A DNA stretch of 64,000 nucleotides, from NCBI RefSeq assembly GCF_017873135.1, contig NZ_JAGGJV010000008.1:124001-188000 (forward strand), in the 5' to 3' direction. The DNA comes from Rhizobium herbae (lineage in GTDB: Bacteria > Pseudomonadota > Alphaproteobacteria > Rhizobiales > Rhizobiaceae). The notes below the pieces were generated by a model. It made no database searches. It was not told the origin of the DNA and saw nothing but the letters and a program-made list of their open reading frames with translations. Shown piece after piece: positions 16,302 to 26,526 of the stretch (position 1 is its first letter; every line of letters begins with the position of its first letter). The position numbers and the translations under genes are program-made.

Positions 16302-16736
16302 TCACCGCAACGAAGCGCACTGCGCACCATGGACATTCCAGGGATCAAGACCGCTCAGGCAGAATTCGATGTTCGATCCCATGCCGGCAAAGCCGAAGCC
16401 GCGTTCGATCAGATACCAGAGCCCGCGCCGCTTTCCGTCCGTTGTGATGGCGGTAGCGCTGCAATATTCGCGCTGGACCGGTCGGGTCTCGTCGCGCAGG
16501 ACAAGCCGTTTCTGCCGCATGTCACGGATTTCGGCGATGGCGATATCCCTCTTGAGATAGTGAGAGGCCCGATAGCCGAAGTCGGAGGTGATGAAGGCAA
16601 GCACATCCCGGCTGCGGCAGGCATCGGTGACGCGTCCCGTGCGGGAATTCAGATAATCGCCGGCCTTCACCGGTGCTGCGAAGCATGTCATGGCGGCAAG
16701 CGAGAAGAGGAAGGCGGTTTCAAGCATCGCTTTCAT
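16302..16736 (-). CDS. Small secreted protein of unknown function, coupled to RNase T2
   Basis: A 144-residue protein with a signal peptide (MKAMLETAFLFSLAAM ending APVKAG). The mature part has cysteines in DACRSRD, REYCSAT, IEFCLSG and AQCASLR, an even number consistent with disulfides in the periplasm, and many Tyr/Arg residues. No family was recognised. The ATG at 16736 follows GGGGAAG. Its stop is 8 bases before the start of the RNase T2 gene, suggesting a shared transcript. A functional link (for example folding or inhibition of the RNase) is only a guess. Confidence 0.65.
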   Translation of the reverse strand: MKAMLETAFLFSLAAMTCFAAPVKAGDYLNSRTGRVTDACRSRDVLAFITSDFGYRASHYLKRDIAIAEIRDMRQKRLVLRDETRPVQREYCSATAITTDGKRRGLWYLIERGFGFAGMGSNIEFCLSGLDPWNVHGAQCASLR

Positions 16737-16808
16737 GATCGTCTTCCCCGTTTCAGCCCTGAATGACATTCAGATTGCGTCTCTTGCAGCCGGACCGTCA
16801 AGCCCCGT

Positions 16809-17675
16809 TCAATCCCGCTCGGGCATCTCCTCGCCGCGCAGCCAGAAGGCGCGGGCCGACGCATGGCGATCCTGTTTCAGCCGGTCCTTGAGGAAGGGCA
16901 GCAGGATGTCGAGTTCGCCCTTCAGCGTGAAGGGCGGATTGACGATGATCAGGCCGGAGCCGGAAAGCCCGGTCGTGTCGCGGTCACTGCGAACAACGAG
17001 TTCGGCGCAGAGCATTTTTGGGATTTCCAGCGCCTGAAGGGCTGCATGGAACTCGGCAATCGGTGCGCCCTGCTTGAGCGGATACCACAGGCAGAAGGTG
17101 CCGCCGGAAAACCGTCGGTATGCCTTGTGCAGGCCGTCGGCCAGCCTCTCGTATTCGCCAGCAATCTCGAACGGCGGATCGACCAGCACGATGCCGCGCT
17201 TCTCCTTCGGCGGCAGATGGGCTCCGAGCGCCAGCCAGCCGTCAAGCTCGGTGATGCGGCTCTGGAAGTCGCCGTCGAACAGGCGGTGCAGCGTCTCGTA
17301 GTCGTCGGGATGCAGCTCCATCGCCGACAGCCGGTCCTGCGGCCGCATCAGCATGCGGGTGAGTTTCGGCGAGCCGGGATAGAGCGTCAGGCCGCCGTCG
17401 GGATTGAGGTCGCGCACCGCCGTGAGGTAGGGCTCCAGGATTGCCTTTGCCTTGGCGGGAATATCCGTATCGAGAATGCGGCCAATGCCATCCACCCACT
17501 CGCCGGTTTTCTGCGCTTCCTCGCTGGAGAGGTCATAAAGGCCGATGCCCGCATGCGTATCGAGCACACGAAATGCCTTGTCCTTCTGCGCCATGTAGAC
17601 GATCAGCCGGGCAAGCACCGCATGCTTCAGCACGTCGGCGAAATTTCCGGCGTGGTAGATGTGACGGTAATTCAT
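16809..17675 (-). CDS. rlmJ: 23S rRNA (adenine(2030)-N6)-methyltransferase
   Basis: A 288-residue SAM-dependent methyltransferase. The start MNYRHIYHAGNFADVLKHAV is diagnostic of RlmJ, and the catalytic motif IV for N6-adenine methylation reads DPPFE (normally DPPYE/DPPFE) in GIVLVDPPFEIAGEY. RLDTHAG-like motif I (FRVLDTHAGIGLYDL) binds SAM. It modifies A2030 of 23S rRNA. The ATG at 17675 follows AGGAA; a longer start at 17789 would add 38 residues not in the family. It is divergent from the molybdopterin oxidoreductase. Confidence 0.95.
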   Translation of the reverse strand: MNYRHIYHAGNFADVLKHAVLARLIVYMAQKDKAFRVLDTHAGIGLYDLSSEEAQKTGEWVDGIGRILDTDIPAKAKAILEPYLTAVRDLNPDGGLTLYPGSPKLTRMLMRPQDRLSAMELHPDDYETLHRLFDGDFQSRITELDGWLALGAHLPPKEKRGIVLVDPPFEIAGEYERLADGLHKAYRRFSGGTFCLWYPLKQGAPIAEFHAALQALEIPKMLCAELVVRSDRDTTGLSGSGLIIVNPPFTLKGELDILLPFLKDRLKQDRHASARAFWLRGEEMPERD

Positions 17676-17743
17676 TCGCGTTCCTGATCGTTCGGATGAA
17701 ATGTTGGAATGCATGGCGTTGGGGACTTTGAGACCCTTTCGCG

Positions 17744-19876
17744 ATGCAATATAGAAAAGCCATGAACGTTGCGACCCCCATAAAACCACAAATGTCCGTC
17801 GGCCACACCGTCTGTCCGCATGACTGTCCCTCGGCCTGTGCGCTGGAGGTCGATGTCACGCCCGAAGGCCGGATCGGCCGGGTGCGCGGCGCCGGCGCCA
17901 ATACGTACACCGCCGGGGTTATTTGCGCCAAGGTGGCCCGCTATTCCGAGCGCATCTATCATCCCGGCCGCCTGATGGTGCCGCAGCGCCGCAGGGGCGC
18001 GAAAGGCGAGGGCAGCTGGCAGGAACTTTCCTGGGAAGACGCGCTCGACGAAATCGCCAGCGCCTTCGTCAGGGCGGAGCAGACGCATGGCTCCGAAGCT
18101 GTCTGGCCCTATTTCTATGCCGGCACGATGGGGCAGGTGCAGCGCGATTCGATCGACCGCCTGCGTCATGCGAAGAAATATTCCGGCTTCTTCGGTTCGA
18201 TCTGCACCAATCTCGCCTGGACCGGGCTGACAATGGGAACCGGTTCGCTGCGCGGGCCTGATCCGCGCGAGATGGCGAAATCCGATTGTGTCGTCATCTG
18301 GGGCACCAATGCGGTCTCGACCCAGGTCAACGTCATGACCCACGCCATCAAGGCCCGCAAGGAACGCGGCGCCAAGATCGTCGTCATCGACATCTACGAC
18401 AATCCGACCATCAAGCAGGCCGATATGGGTCTGGTGCTGAAGCCCGGCACCGACGCGGCGCTCGCCTGCGCCGTGATGCACATCGCCTTCCGCGACAACT
18501 ATGCGGACCGTGCCTATCTGGCTGAGTATGCCGATGATCCGGCCGGTCTCGAAAACCACCTGAAGACGCGCACGCCGGAATGGGCCTCGGCCATCACGGG
18601 GCTGCCCGTGGACGAGATCGAAGCCTTCGGCAAGCTCGTCGGCACGACCCCGAAAACCTATTTCCGTCTCGGCTACGGTTTTACCCGCCAGCGCAACGGC
18701 GCGGTCGCCATCCATGCCGCAGCCTCGGTGCCTACCGTACTCGGCTCCTGGAAGCACGAGGGTGGCGGCGCCTTTCATTCCAACAACGATATCTTCCGGT
18801 TCGACAAGCGCGAACTGGTCGGATCAGTGATGCTGGACCCGGATATCCGCATGCTCGACCAGTCGCAGATCGGCCGGGTGCTGACCGGCGATGCGGAAGC
18901 CCTGCGCCATCGCGGCCCGGTGACGGCGATGCTGATCCAGAACACCAATCCGGTCAATGTGGCGCCGGAGCAGCGGCTGGTGAAGCGCGGCTTCCTGCGC
19001 GACGATCTTTTCGTTGCCGTGCACGAGCAGTTCATGACCGATACGGCCAAGGTCGCCGATATCGTTCTGCCCGCCACCATGTTTCTCGAACATGACGATC
19101 TCTATCGCGGCGGCGGCCACCAGCACATTCTGCTTGGCCCCAAGGTCGTCGAGCCGCCACCGACGGTGCGCCCCAACCTCTTCGTCATCGAGGAACTGGC
19201 CAAGCGCCTGGGCGTTTCGGACAAACCCGGCTTCGGCTTGAGCGAGCGCGAGCATATCGACCATATCCTGGTCAACTACGGCATCGGCTATGAAGGGCTG
19301 AAGCGCGAGAAATGGCTGGATGTCCAGCCGGATTTCGAGACGGCCCATTTCATCAAGGGGTTCGGTCATCCCGACGGAAAATTCCGCTTCAAGGCCGACT
19401 GGACAGGTACGCCGGCACCGAACCGCCCGCCGAAGGCCTTGGGCGTTTTCGGCCCGCATGCGCAGCTTCCCGAGTTTCCCGATCATGTCAATTTGATCGA
19501 GGTCGCTGACGAGACACATCCGTTCCGTCTGGCGACATCGCCGGCGCGCTCCTTTCTGAACTCGACCTTTGCCGAGACGCCATCCTCGCTCCAGAAGGAA
19601 GTCCGTCCGGAGGTGATGATCCATGCGGACGACGCGGCGGCACTCGGCGTTGCCGAAGGCGATATCGTCCGGATCGGTAATGAGCGCGGCGAAATTCGCC
19701 TGCATGCCAAGCTCGGCGGCGGTGCGCGGCGCGGTGTGGTGATCGCCGAAGGCCTCTGGCCGAACGACGCGCATCTCGACGGCGAGGGCATCAACGTGCT
19801 GACCGGCGCCGACGCGGCAGCCCCCTATGGCGGGGCGGCGTTCCACGACAATCACGTATGGCTGCGCAAGGACTGA
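17744..19876 (+). CDS. Molybdopterin-dependent oxidoreductase with one Fe4S4 cluster
   Basis: A 710-residue protein of the DMSO reductase superfamily. Cys24-x3-Cys28-x3-Cys32 and Cys61 in the N-terminus bind an Fe4S4 cluster; domains for binding the bis-molybdopterin cofactor follow, including CVVIWGTNAVSTQVN, and the C-terminal molydopterin-binding barrel (SFLNSTFAETPSSL, RPEVMIHADDA) closes the protein. There is no Tat signal, so it is cytoplasmic. The substrate and electron partner are unknown; it resembles orphan formate dehydrogenase/nitrate reductase-like proteins. Starts at 17744 or 17762 (MNVATP) are possible. The NudK-like gene starts 7 bases after the stop. moaD and moaE in this window could help supply its cofactor. 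Confidence 0.9.
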   Translation: MQYRKAMNVATPIKPQMSVGHTVCPHDCPSACALEVDVTPEGRIGRVRGAGANTYTAGVICAKVARYSERIYHPGRLMVPQRRRGAKGEGSWQELSWEDALDEIASAFVRAEQTHGSEAVWPYFYAGTMGQVQRDSIDRLRHAKKYSGFFGSICTNLAWTGLTMGTGSLRGPDPREMAKSDCVVIWGTNAVSTQVNVMTHAIKARKERGAKIVVIDIYDNPTIKQADMGLVLKPGTDAALACAVMHIAFRDNYADRAYLAEYADDPAGLENHLKTRTPEWASAITGLPVDEIEAFGKLVGTTPKTYFRLGYGFTRQRNGAVAIHAAASVPTVLGSWKHEGGGAFHSNNDIFRFDKRELVGSVMLDPDIRMLDQSQIGRVLTGDAEALRHRGPVTAMLIQNTNPVNVAPEQRLVKRGFLRDDLFVAVHEQFMTDTAKVADIVLPATMFLEHDDLYRGGGHQHILLGPKVVEPPPTVRPNLFVIEELAKRLGVSDKPGFGLSEREHIDHILVNYGIGYEGLKREKWLDVQPDFETAHFIKGFGHPDGKFRFKADWTGTPAPNRPPKALGVFGPHAQLPEFPDHVNLIEVADETHPFRLATSPARSFLNSTFAETPSSLQKEVRPEVMIHADDAAALGVAEGDIVRIGNERGEIRLHAKLGGGARRGVVIAEGLWPNDAHLDGEGINVLTGADAAAPYGGAAFHDNHVWLRKD

Positions 19877-19883
19877 ACTGGAA

Positions 19884-20480
19884 ATGGCGAAATTCAAGGA
19901 TGCGAAGGTCGAGATCCTCAAGGACGAGACGCTTTCGAAAAACTGGTACCACCTGCGCAACGTCACCTTCGATTACACCGGCTCGAACGGTGTCACCAAG
20001 AAACTGAAGCGCGAGGTCTACGATCGCGGCAACGGCGCGACCATCCTGCTCTACGATCCCAGGCGCGACAGCGTCATCCTCGTGCGGCAGTTCCGCATGC
20101 CGGCGCACCTCAACGGTCATTCCGGCTGGCTTTTGGAAACGCCGGCCGGACTGCTCGACGGCGATCATCCGGCCGAGGCGATCAAACGCGAGGTGATGGA
20201 GGAAACCGGCTATCTGGTCACCGATGTCCGTCCCGTCTTCCAGGCCTTCATGTCGCCCGGCGCGGTGACCGAGACCATCCACTTCTTTGCCGCGATCATC
20301 GACGTGACGGTGCGCGCCGAAGACGGCGGCGGCGCCGCGCACGAGGACGAGGACATCGAGGTGCTGGAGGTGCCGCTTGGCGATGCGATGGCGATGATCG
20401 ACAGCGGCGAGATCTGCGACGGCAAGACGATCATGCTGTTGCAATGGGCGATGTTGAATCGAGCTGCGTTAGCGAAATGA
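19884..20480 (+). CDS. NUDIX hydrolase, NudK/ADP-ribose pyrophosphatase-like
   Basis: A 198-residue hydrolase that cleaves nucleoside diphosphates linked to another moiety, probably GDP-mannose or ADP-ribose. The NUDIX box reads AGLLDGDHPAEAIKREVMEE followed by TGY; the REVMEE glutamates bind the metal. The DGD pattern resembles E. coli NudK. The preceding strand ILVRQFRMPAHLNG with an aromatic/basic pattern also matches. The ATG at 19884 lies 7 bases after the stop of the oxidoreductase, with no room for a separate promoter, so they are co-transcribed. It is convergent with purN. Confidence 0.9.
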   Translation: MAKFKDAKVEILKDETLSKNWYHLRNVTFDYTGSNGVTKKLKREVYDRGNGATILLYDPRRDSVILVRQFRMPAHLNGHSGWLLETPAGLLDGDHPAEAIKREVMEETGYLVTDVRPVFQAFMSPGAVTETIHFFAAIIDVTVRAEDGGGAAHEDEDIEVLEVPLGDAMAMIDSGEICDGKTIMLLQWAMLNRAALAK

Positions 20481-20508
20481 CGTCGATCTGATAATCGTCA
20501 TTGAGCAT

Positions 20509-21147
20509 TCAGCCCTGAATATCCGCCACAACTACCTTCCCGTCCACCATCCGCACCTTGCCCTCGGCCAAGAGGCGAAGAGCCTGCGGATAGGACTTGT
20601 GCTCCTCGACCAGCACCCGTGCTGCAAGGTCTTCCGACGTATCGCCCGGCAGCACCGGCACCTTGGCCTGCAGGATAACCGGTCCTTCATCCATGCCCTC
20701 GGTGACGAAATGCACGGTGCAGCCGGCTTCGGTCATGCCGGCGTCGATGGCCCGCTGATGGGTATGCAGGCCTGGAAACAGCGGCAGCAGGGAAGGGTGG
20801 ATGTTGATGATCCGGCCTTCGTAAGCGTTGATGAAGGTGGCGCTCAAAAGCCGCATGTAACCAGCCAGACAGATGATGTCCGGGGATAGACGGTCGAGTT
20901 CTGTCAGGATCGCGGCTTCATGGGCTTGCTTGCTCTCGAAGTCCTTGCGCACGAACGCAAACGTCGCGATTCCGAGGGGCGCTGCCTTGGCGAGCCCGCC
21001 GGCATCGGCCTTGTCCGAGATCACGGCGACAATCTCAGCCGGAAAGCCCGGCTCGGAGGCGGCTTTCACCAGCGCCAGCATGTTGGAGCCGCCGCCGGAA
21101 ATGAACACCACGACCCGCTTGCGGGCCGCTTTGACCGCATCGTTCAT
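20509..21147 (-). CDS. purN: Phosphoribosylglycinamide formyltransferase
   Basis: A 212-residue enzyme that transfers a formyl group from 10-formyl-tetrahydrofolate to GAR, the third step of purine synthesis. [14 protein letters not shown] binds the phosphate (SGxGSN), and the catalytic Asn-x-His is in [20 protein letters not shown]; the catalytic Asp is in [16 protein letters not shown]. Length is standard. The ATG at 21147 overlaps the TGA of purM by four bases, which keeps the two purine genes coupled. It is convergent with the NUDIX gene. Confidence 0.97.
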   Translation of the reverse strand: MNDAVKAARKRVVVFISGGGSNMLALVKAASEPGFPAEIVAVISDKADAGGLAKAAPLGIATFAFVRKDFESKQAHEAAILTELDRLSPDIICLAGYMRLLSATFINAYEGRIINIHPSLLPLFPGLHTHQRAIDAGMTEAGCTVHFVTEGMDEGPVILQAKVPVLPGDTSEDLAARVLVEEHKSYPQALRLLAEGKVRMVDGKVVVADIQG

Positions 21148-22214
21148 AGAGCCAGCGTGCCCTTGTAGATCGTGCCGGCCGCACCCTCTTCACGGGCGAC
21201 CATGCGGCCGAGTGCAAAGACGGTTTCGCCTTCAGCTGTGAGGACCGACGTCACCTTCTCCGCGTCTTCCGCCTTGACGACGGCGATCATGCCGACGCCG
21301 CAGTTGAAGGTGCGCAGCATCTCGTTGGCGGCAACGCCGCCGGTTTTGGCAAGCCAGGAGAACACCGCCGGCGCCTTGATGGCATCGAGATCGATCTCGG
21401 CGGCCAGATGCTTGGGCAGCACGCGCGGAATGTTCTCCGGAAAGCCGCCGCCGGTGATGTGGGCGAGCGCCTTGATCTTTCCGGTCTCGCGGATCGCCTT
21501 GAGCAGCGGCTTCACATAGATGCGCGTCGGGGTCATCAGCACGTCGGCCAGGGTCCCTTCGCCGAAGGGTGCCGGTGCGTCCCAGGCGAGGCCCGAGAGC
21601 GAGACGATCTTGCGCACCAGCGAGTATCCGTTGGAATGGACGCCGGAGGAGGCGAGGCCGAGGATCACGTCGCCCTCGGCGATATCGCCGGCCGGCAGCA
21701 ACTGCCCGCGTTCGGCGGCACCAACCGCGAAGCCGGCGAGATCATAGTCGCCGCCCGCATACATGCCCGGCATTTCAGCAGTTTCGCCGCCGATCAGCGC
21801 GCAGCCGGCCTCGCGGCAGCCCGCGGCAATGCCGCCGACGATCGAAGCGCCCTGATCCGGATCGAGCTTGCCGGTGGCGAAGTAGTCGAGGAAGAACAGC
21901 GGCTCGGCGCCCTGGACGACCAGATCGTTGACGCACATGGCGACGAGATCGATGCCGACAGTATCGTGCTTGTCGGCATCGATGGCGATCTTCAACTTGG
22001 TGCCGACGCCGTCATTGGCCGCAACCAGCACCGGATCGGTGAAACCCGCCGCCTTCAGGTCGAACAGGCCGCCGAAGCCGCCGATCTCGCCGTCGGCGCC
22101 GGGGCGCCGCGTCGAGCGCACATGCGGCTTGATCTTTTCCACCAAAAGGTTTCCGGCGTCGATGTCCACACCCGCATCGCTGTAGGTCAGACCGTTCTTT
22201 CCTGGCTCGCTCAT
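21144..22214 (-). CDS. purM: Phosphoribosylformylglycinamidine cyclo-ligase
   Basis: A 356-residue AIR synthetase that closes the imidazole ring in purine synthesis using [23 protein letters not shown] at the start, [35 protein letters not shown] and [14 protein letters not shown] are the classic PurM motifs of the PurM/ThiL superfamily. The ATG at 22214 fits the family start. It is the first gene of the purM-purN pair and diverges from the PerM-type permease, so the promoter should be in 22215-22430. Confidence 0.98.
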   Translation of the reverse strand: MSEPGKNGLTYSDAGVDIDAGNLLVEKIKPHVRSTRRPGADGEIGGFGGLFDLKAAGFTDPVLVAANDGVGTKLKIAIDADKHDTVGIDLVAMCVNDLVVQGAEPLFFLDYFATGKLDPDQGASIVGGIAAGCREAGCALIGGETAEMPGMYAGGDYDLAGFAVGAAERGQLLPAGDIAEGDVILGLASSGVHSNGYSLVRKIVSLSGLAWDAPAPFGEGTLADVLMTPTRIYVKPLLKAIRETGKIKALAHITGGGFPENIPRVLPKHLAAEIDLDAIKAPAVFSWLAKTGGVAANEMLRTFNCGVGMIAVVKAEDAEKVTSVLTAEGETVFALGRMVAREEGAAGTIYKGTLAL

Positions 22215-22433
22215 GGCTTGATCTCCGCCGGCTCGTCATATTTGGATTGCGATTGGCATGGTGGTGCCGCAAGTGCAAGCATATTGCCCCGGATACTCCC
22301 GCTTTTTTGCTGTTTTGCCCGCCATTGTCGGCCGTTTGCGGCCACAGGCTTGACCATGGTCGGTGCCACATCCTATCTCCAGCAATGGAAGCGGCGCGGT
22401 GCGGCGCCAGCGGCAACACATCGGAACAGCGGC

Positions 22434-23570
22434 ATGGTCAACAAATTGAGCAGCAGCGGGCTGCAGCGCCAGATCATCTTCTGGCTGCTTTTCCTTGCCG
22501 CCTTCATCGCCTTCCTGATGGTGTTCTCGACCATCCTGCTGCCGTTCATCGCCGGCATGGCGCTTGCCTATTTCCTCGATCCTGTCGCCGACCGGCTGGA
22601 AAGAATTGGCCTCAGCCGCCTGATGGCAACGGTCGTCATCCTGATCGGCTTCATCATCGTCTTCGCCCTGTCGCTGGTGATCATCATTCCCATCGTCTTC
22701 ACCCAGGCGTCCGATTTCATCCAGAAGATGCCCGGCTATATTTCGCTGCTGCAGGAATTTTTGACCAGCCAGCGCGCCGAGTGGCTTCCAAGCTGGATCA
22801 CGGGCCAGATGGACACGATCAAGCAGAACTCGGCCAAGCTGCTCGAGCAGGGGGCAAGCTTCCTCGGCACGCTGTTCCAGCAATTGTGGAATTCGGGCAT
22901 GGCGCTGCTCGACATCATCTCGCTGTTTGTCGTCACGCCGGTGGTCGCCTTCTATCTGCTGCTCGACTGGGACCGCATGGTTGACAAGGTCGACAGCTGG
23001 ATCCCGCGCGATCACGTCGCCACGGTGCGTCAGATCGCCCGCGACATGAACCTGACGATTGCCGGCTTCGTGCGCGGCCAGGGCTCGCTCTGCATCATCC
23101 TCGGCCTGTTCTATGGTGTTTCCCTGTCTTTCGCCGGCCTGAACTTCGGCCTGCTGATCGGCCTGTTTGCCGGTATGATCAGCTTCATCCCCTATGTCGG
23201 CTCGATGGTCGGGCTGGTGCTTGCCCTCGGTGTGGCACTCGTGCAGTTCTGGCCGGATTATATCCATATCGGCATCATCGCCGTGATCTTCTTTGCCGGG
23301 CAGTTTCTCGAAGGCAATGTCCTCCAGCCGCGGCTGGTCGGCAAAAGCGTCGGCCTGCATCCGGTCTGGCTGATGTTCGCGCTTCTGGCCTTCGGCGCCC
23401 TGTTCGGCTTCGTCGGGCTCCTGGTCGCAGTCCCGTGCGCCGCTGCCATCGGCGTGCTTGTCCGGTTCGGCATCGGGCGGTACCTTGACAGCACGCTCTA
23501 TCACGGCCATCGCCACATCCTGACGATCGAGCCGGAACACAAGAGCCCAGAGCACAGGCTTCCAGAGTAA
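22434..23570 (+). CDS. AI-2E/PerM family permease
   Basis: A 378-residue membrane protein with about eight helices. IIFWLLFLAAFIAFLMVFST, LPFIAGMALAYFLDPVADRL, FYGVSLSFAGLNFGLLIGLF and SFIPYVGSMVG (the family PYVG motif) identify the PerM/AI-2E transporter family. The roles of members vary (sodium/proton antiport, export, cell division); none is shown here. ATG codons at 22356 and 22434 are both possible; the shorter form begins close to the first helix and is preferred, while the longer adds 26 low-quality residues. The hdaA gene starts 6 bases after the stop, so both share a transcript. Confidence 0.88.
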   Translation: MVNKLSSSGLQRQIIFWLLFLAAFIAFLMVFSTILLPFIAGMALAYFLDPVADRLERIGLSRLMATVVILIGFIIVFALSLVIIIPIVFTQASDFIQKMPGYISLLQEFLTSQRAEWLPSWITGQMDTIKQNSAKLLEQGASFLGTLFQQLWNSGMALLDIISLFVVTPVVAFYLLLDWDRMVDKVDSWIPRDHVATVRQIARDMNLTIAGFVRGQGSLCIILGLFYGVSLSFAGLNFGLLIGLFAGMISFIPYVGSMVGLVLALGVALVQFWPDYIHIGIIAVIFFAGQFLEGNVLQPRLVGKSVGLHPVWLMFALLAFGALFGFVGLLVAVPCAAAIGVLVRFGIGRYLDSTLYHGHRHILTIEPEHKSPEHRLPE

Positions 23571-23576
23571 CAGCGT

Positions 23577-24263
23577 ATGGTCCGCAAGTTCGAACAGTTG
23601 CCGCTCGTTTTCGAGCACGAGCCCCAGACGGGCCGTGACGACCTGCTCGTGTCCGAACGGCTGAAAGCGGCCGTTTCCATCATCGACAGCTGGCCGCGCT
23701 GGACGTCGCCCGTGGTGATCCTTGCAGGACCTGTAGGGTCGGGCAAATCGCACCTTGCGGCGATCTGGCGGGAAAACAGCGCTGCCGTCGCCATTCATCC
23801 GACAGCGGACAGCAATGCGGCCGACATCGCGGCGGCGGGTCCGGTCCTGTTCGAGGACGCCGACCGCCGGGGGTTTGACGACCGGGCGCTGTTCCACGTC
23901 ATCAACAGCGTCCGGGAAAACGGAACCAGCCTGTTGATCACCAGCCGGCTTTGGCCGATGTCCTGGCCGGTCGAGCTGCCGGACCTGCGCTCACGCCTGA
24001 AGGCTGCGACTGTGGTCGAGATCGGCGAGCCGGACGACGAGCTTTTGGCCCAGGTTCTGGTCAAGCTTCTGGCCGACCGACAGCTCTCCGTCGATGACCG
24101 GCTGATCGGCTATATCGTGGCGCGTATGGAACGCTCGCTCGAATCCGCCCAGACCGTCGTCGAGAGGCTGGACCATCTGGCGCTCGCACGCGGGACGCGC
24201 ATCAACCGGGCACTGGCGTCAGAGGTGCTGAATGCCCTTGGAAAGACACGCGAAATCGATTGA
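23577..24263 (+). CDS. hdaA: Regulatory inactivator of DnaA
   Basis: A 228-residue AAA+ protein related to DnaA domain III. Residues 7-12 (QLPLVF) form a sliding-clamp binding motif, as in Hda. The Walker A motif is GPVGSGKS (51-58) and the Walker B region is VLFEDAD. HdaA with the DNA-loaded beta clamp stimulates ATP hydrolysis on DnaA and limits replication initiation in alphaproteobacteria (established for Caulobacter HdaA). It is shorter than DnaA and lacks the DNA-binding domain IV. The start is 6 bases after the stop of the permease gene, and ppk follows after 64 bases. Confidence 0.93.
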   Translation: MVRKFEQLPLVFEHEPQTGRDDLLVSERLKAAVSIIDSWPRWTSPVVILAGPVGSGKSHLAAIWRENSAAVAIHPTADSNAADIAAAGPVLFEDADRRGFDDRALFHVINSVRENGTSLLITSRLWPMSWPVELPDLRSRLKAATVVEIGEPDDELLAQVLVKLLADRQLSVDDRLIGYIVARMERSLESAQTVVERLDHLALARGTRINRALASEVLNALGKTREID

Positions 24264-24327
24264 CTGTCATAGTTAGGTCGTCAAACTGCGCTAGCTGCAT
24301 CGAAGAACAAAAAAGGCGGTCTTGGTC

Positions 24328-26514
24328 ATGGACACTGTAACATCTGCGACAATTGCCAACGAGCCTGTGGCCGATCAGATCGACCTGATGACCAGCCCGG
24401 AACGCTTCATCAACCGTGAATTCTCCTGGCTTCAGTTCAACCGCCGCGTCCTTGAGGAAACCCTCAATACCGCCCATCCGTTGCTGGAGCGCGTGCGCTT
24501 CCTGTCGATTTCCGCCGCCAACCTCGACGAGTTCTTCATGGTCCGCGTCGCAGGCCTCGAAGGCCAGGTCCGACAGGGCGTCGTTGTTCGCAGCCCGGAC
24601 GGAAAGACGCCCGCCGAGCAGCTGGAAGACATCCTCAAGGAAATAGACAACCTGCAGATGGAACAGCAGGCCTCGCTTGCCGTCCTGCAGCAATATCTTG
24701 CCAAGGAAGACATTCTCATCGTCCGGCCGATCTCGCTGTCGGCGCAGGACAGGACATGGCTTGCCAACGAGTTCGAGCAGGCGATCTTCCCGGTGCTGAC
24801 GCCGCTGTCGATCGACCCCGCCCATCCGTTCCCGTTCATTCCCAATCTCGGCTTCACCATGGGCCTGCAGCTCACCAGCAAGCGCGGTCGCGAGCCGATG
24901 ACGGCGCTCCTGCGTCTGCCGGTGGCGCTTGATCGCTTCATTCGCCTGCCGGACGCCAAGTCGGTGATCCGCTACATCACGCTGGAAGACGCCGTCAGCC
25001 TGTTCATCGAGCGGCTCTTCCCGGGGTACGAGGTCAAGGGCTCCGGAACCTTCCGTATCATCCGCGACAGCGATATCGAAGTCGAGGAAGAGGCCGAGGA
25101 TCTCGTCCGCTTCTACGAGACGGCCCTGAAGCGCCGCCGCCGCGGTTCGGTGATCCGCATCGAGATCGATTCGGAAATGCCGCTGGAACTGCGCCAGTTC
25201 GTCGTCGGCGAACTCGGCGTGCCGGTAAACCGCGTCGCAGTTCTGCCCGGCCTTCTGGCGCTCAACACGCTCTCCGAGATCACCAAGGCGCCGCGCGAGG
25301 ATCTGCGCTTCGAGCCGTACAATGCGCGATTTCCCGAACGTGTCCGCGAACATGCCGGAGACTGTCTTGCCGCCATCCGCGAAAAGGACATGGTCGTCCA
25401 CCATCCCTATGAGAGCTTCGACGTGGTGGTCCAGTTTCTGCTCCAGGCTGCGCGCGATCCTGACGTTCTGGCGATAAAGCAGACGCTCTACCGCACTTCC
25501 AACGATAGCCCGATCGTCCGGGCGTTGATCGACGCGGCCGAAGCCGGCAAGTCGGTGACGGCGCTGGTCGAATTGAAGGCGCGTTTCGACGAGGAAGCCA
25601 ATATCCGCTGGGCCCGCGATCTGGAGCGGGCCGGCGTGCAGGTCGTGTTCGGCTTCATCGAACTGAAGACGCATGCGAAGATGTCGATGGTGGTGCGCCG
25701 CGAGGAAGGCAAGCTTCGGACCTACTGCCATCTCGGCACAGGCAACTATCATCCGGTCACGGCGAAGATCTATACCGACCTGTCGTTCTTCACCTGCAAT
25801 CCGAAGATCGCCCATGACATGGCCAATATCTTCAACTTCATCACCGGCTACGGCGAGCCGGAAGCGGGTATGAAGCTGGCGATTTCGCCGCACACGCTAC
25901 GCCCGCGCATCCTGCAGCATATCGGCGAGGAAATCGTCCATGCGGAGGCCGGCCGGCCGGCCTCGATCTGGATGAAGATGAACTCGCTGGTCGATCCTGA
26001 GATTATCGATGCGCTCTATCGCGCCAGCCGGGCCGGCGTGGAGATCGATCTGGTTGTGCGCGGCATCTGCTGCCTGCGGCCGCAGGTTCCAGGGCTGTCC
26101 GAAAGGATTCGCGTCAAATCCATCGTCGGGCGCTTCCTCGAACATTCGCGTATCTTCTGCTTCGGCAACGGCCATGGGCTTCCCTCCGAGCACGCGCTCG
26201 TCTATATCGGGTCGGCGGACTTGATGCCGCGCAATCTGGACCGGCGGGTGGAGACCCTTGTGCCTCTCATCAACCGGACTGTGCATGAACAGGTGCTGTC
26301 GCAGATCATGCTGGGCAATCTCATCGATAACCAGCAGAGCTACGAGATCCTTTCGGACGGAACGTCGCGGCGCATGGAAGTCGCCAGGGATTCCGAACCG
26401 TTCAACGCACAGGTCTATTTCATGACCAATCCCAGCCTGTCCGGGCGGGGCGAGGCCTTGAAGTCCAGTACCCCCAAGGTAATAGCCGGCTGGGACAACG
26501 GCCGTAGAAGATAA
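24328..26514 (+). CDS. ppk1: Polyphosphate kinase 1
   Basis: A 728-residue enzyme that makes polyphosphate from ATP. The N-terminal domain contains [21 protein letters not shown], and the catalytic phospholipase D-like domains contain [20 protein letters not shown], the histidine in [17 protein letters not shown] (corresponding to the autophosphorylated His of E. coli PPK) and a second in [16 protein letters not shown]. The length of about 690-730 is normal. ATG at 24328 follows AAGGCGG; a TTG two codons earlier is less likely. It forms an operon with ppx 12 bases downstream, so synthesis and breakdown of polyphosphate are encoded together. Confidence 0.98.
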   Translation: MDTVTSATIANEPVADQIDLMTSPERFINREFSWLQFNRRVLEETLNTAHPLLERVRFLSISAANLDEFFMVRVAGLEGQVRQGVVVRSPDGKTPAEQLEDILKEIDNLQMEQQASLAVLQQYLAKEDILIVRPISLSAQDRTWLANEFEQAIFPVLTPLSIDPAHPFPFIPNLGFTMGLQLTSKRGREPMTALLRLPVALDRFIRLPDAKSVIRYITLEDAVSLFIERLFPGYEVKGSGTFRIIRDSDIEVEEEAEDLVRFYETALKRRRRGSVIRIEIDSEMPLELRQFVVGELGVPVNRVAVLPGLLALNTLSEITKAPREDLRFEPYNARFPERVREHAGDCLAAIREKDMVVHHPYESFDVVVQFLLQAARDPDVLAIKQTLYRTSNDSPIVRALIDAAEAGKSVTALVELKARFDEEANIRWARDLERAGVQVVFGFIELKTHAKMSMVVRREEGKLRTYCHLGTGNYHPVTAKIYTDLSFFTCNPKIAHDMANIFNFITGYGEPEAGMKLAISPHTLRPRILQHIGEEIVHAEAGRPASIWMKMNSLVDPEIIDALYRASRAGVEIDLVVRGICCLRPQVPGLSERIRVKSIVGRFLEHSRIFCFGNGHGLPSEHALVYIGSADLMPRNLDRRVETLVPLINRTVHEQVLSQIMLGNLIDNQQSYEILSDGTSRRMEVARDSEPFNAQVYFMTNPSLSGRGEALKSSTPKVIAGWDNGRRR

Positions 26515-26526
26515 AACTGGAATGGC

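Noticed and set aside
22236-23897. A 553-codon minus-strand frame opposite the PerM permease and hdaA
   Set aside because: Antisense to two well-supported genes; composition rich in Glu, Asp, His and Gln, with no recognisable domain.
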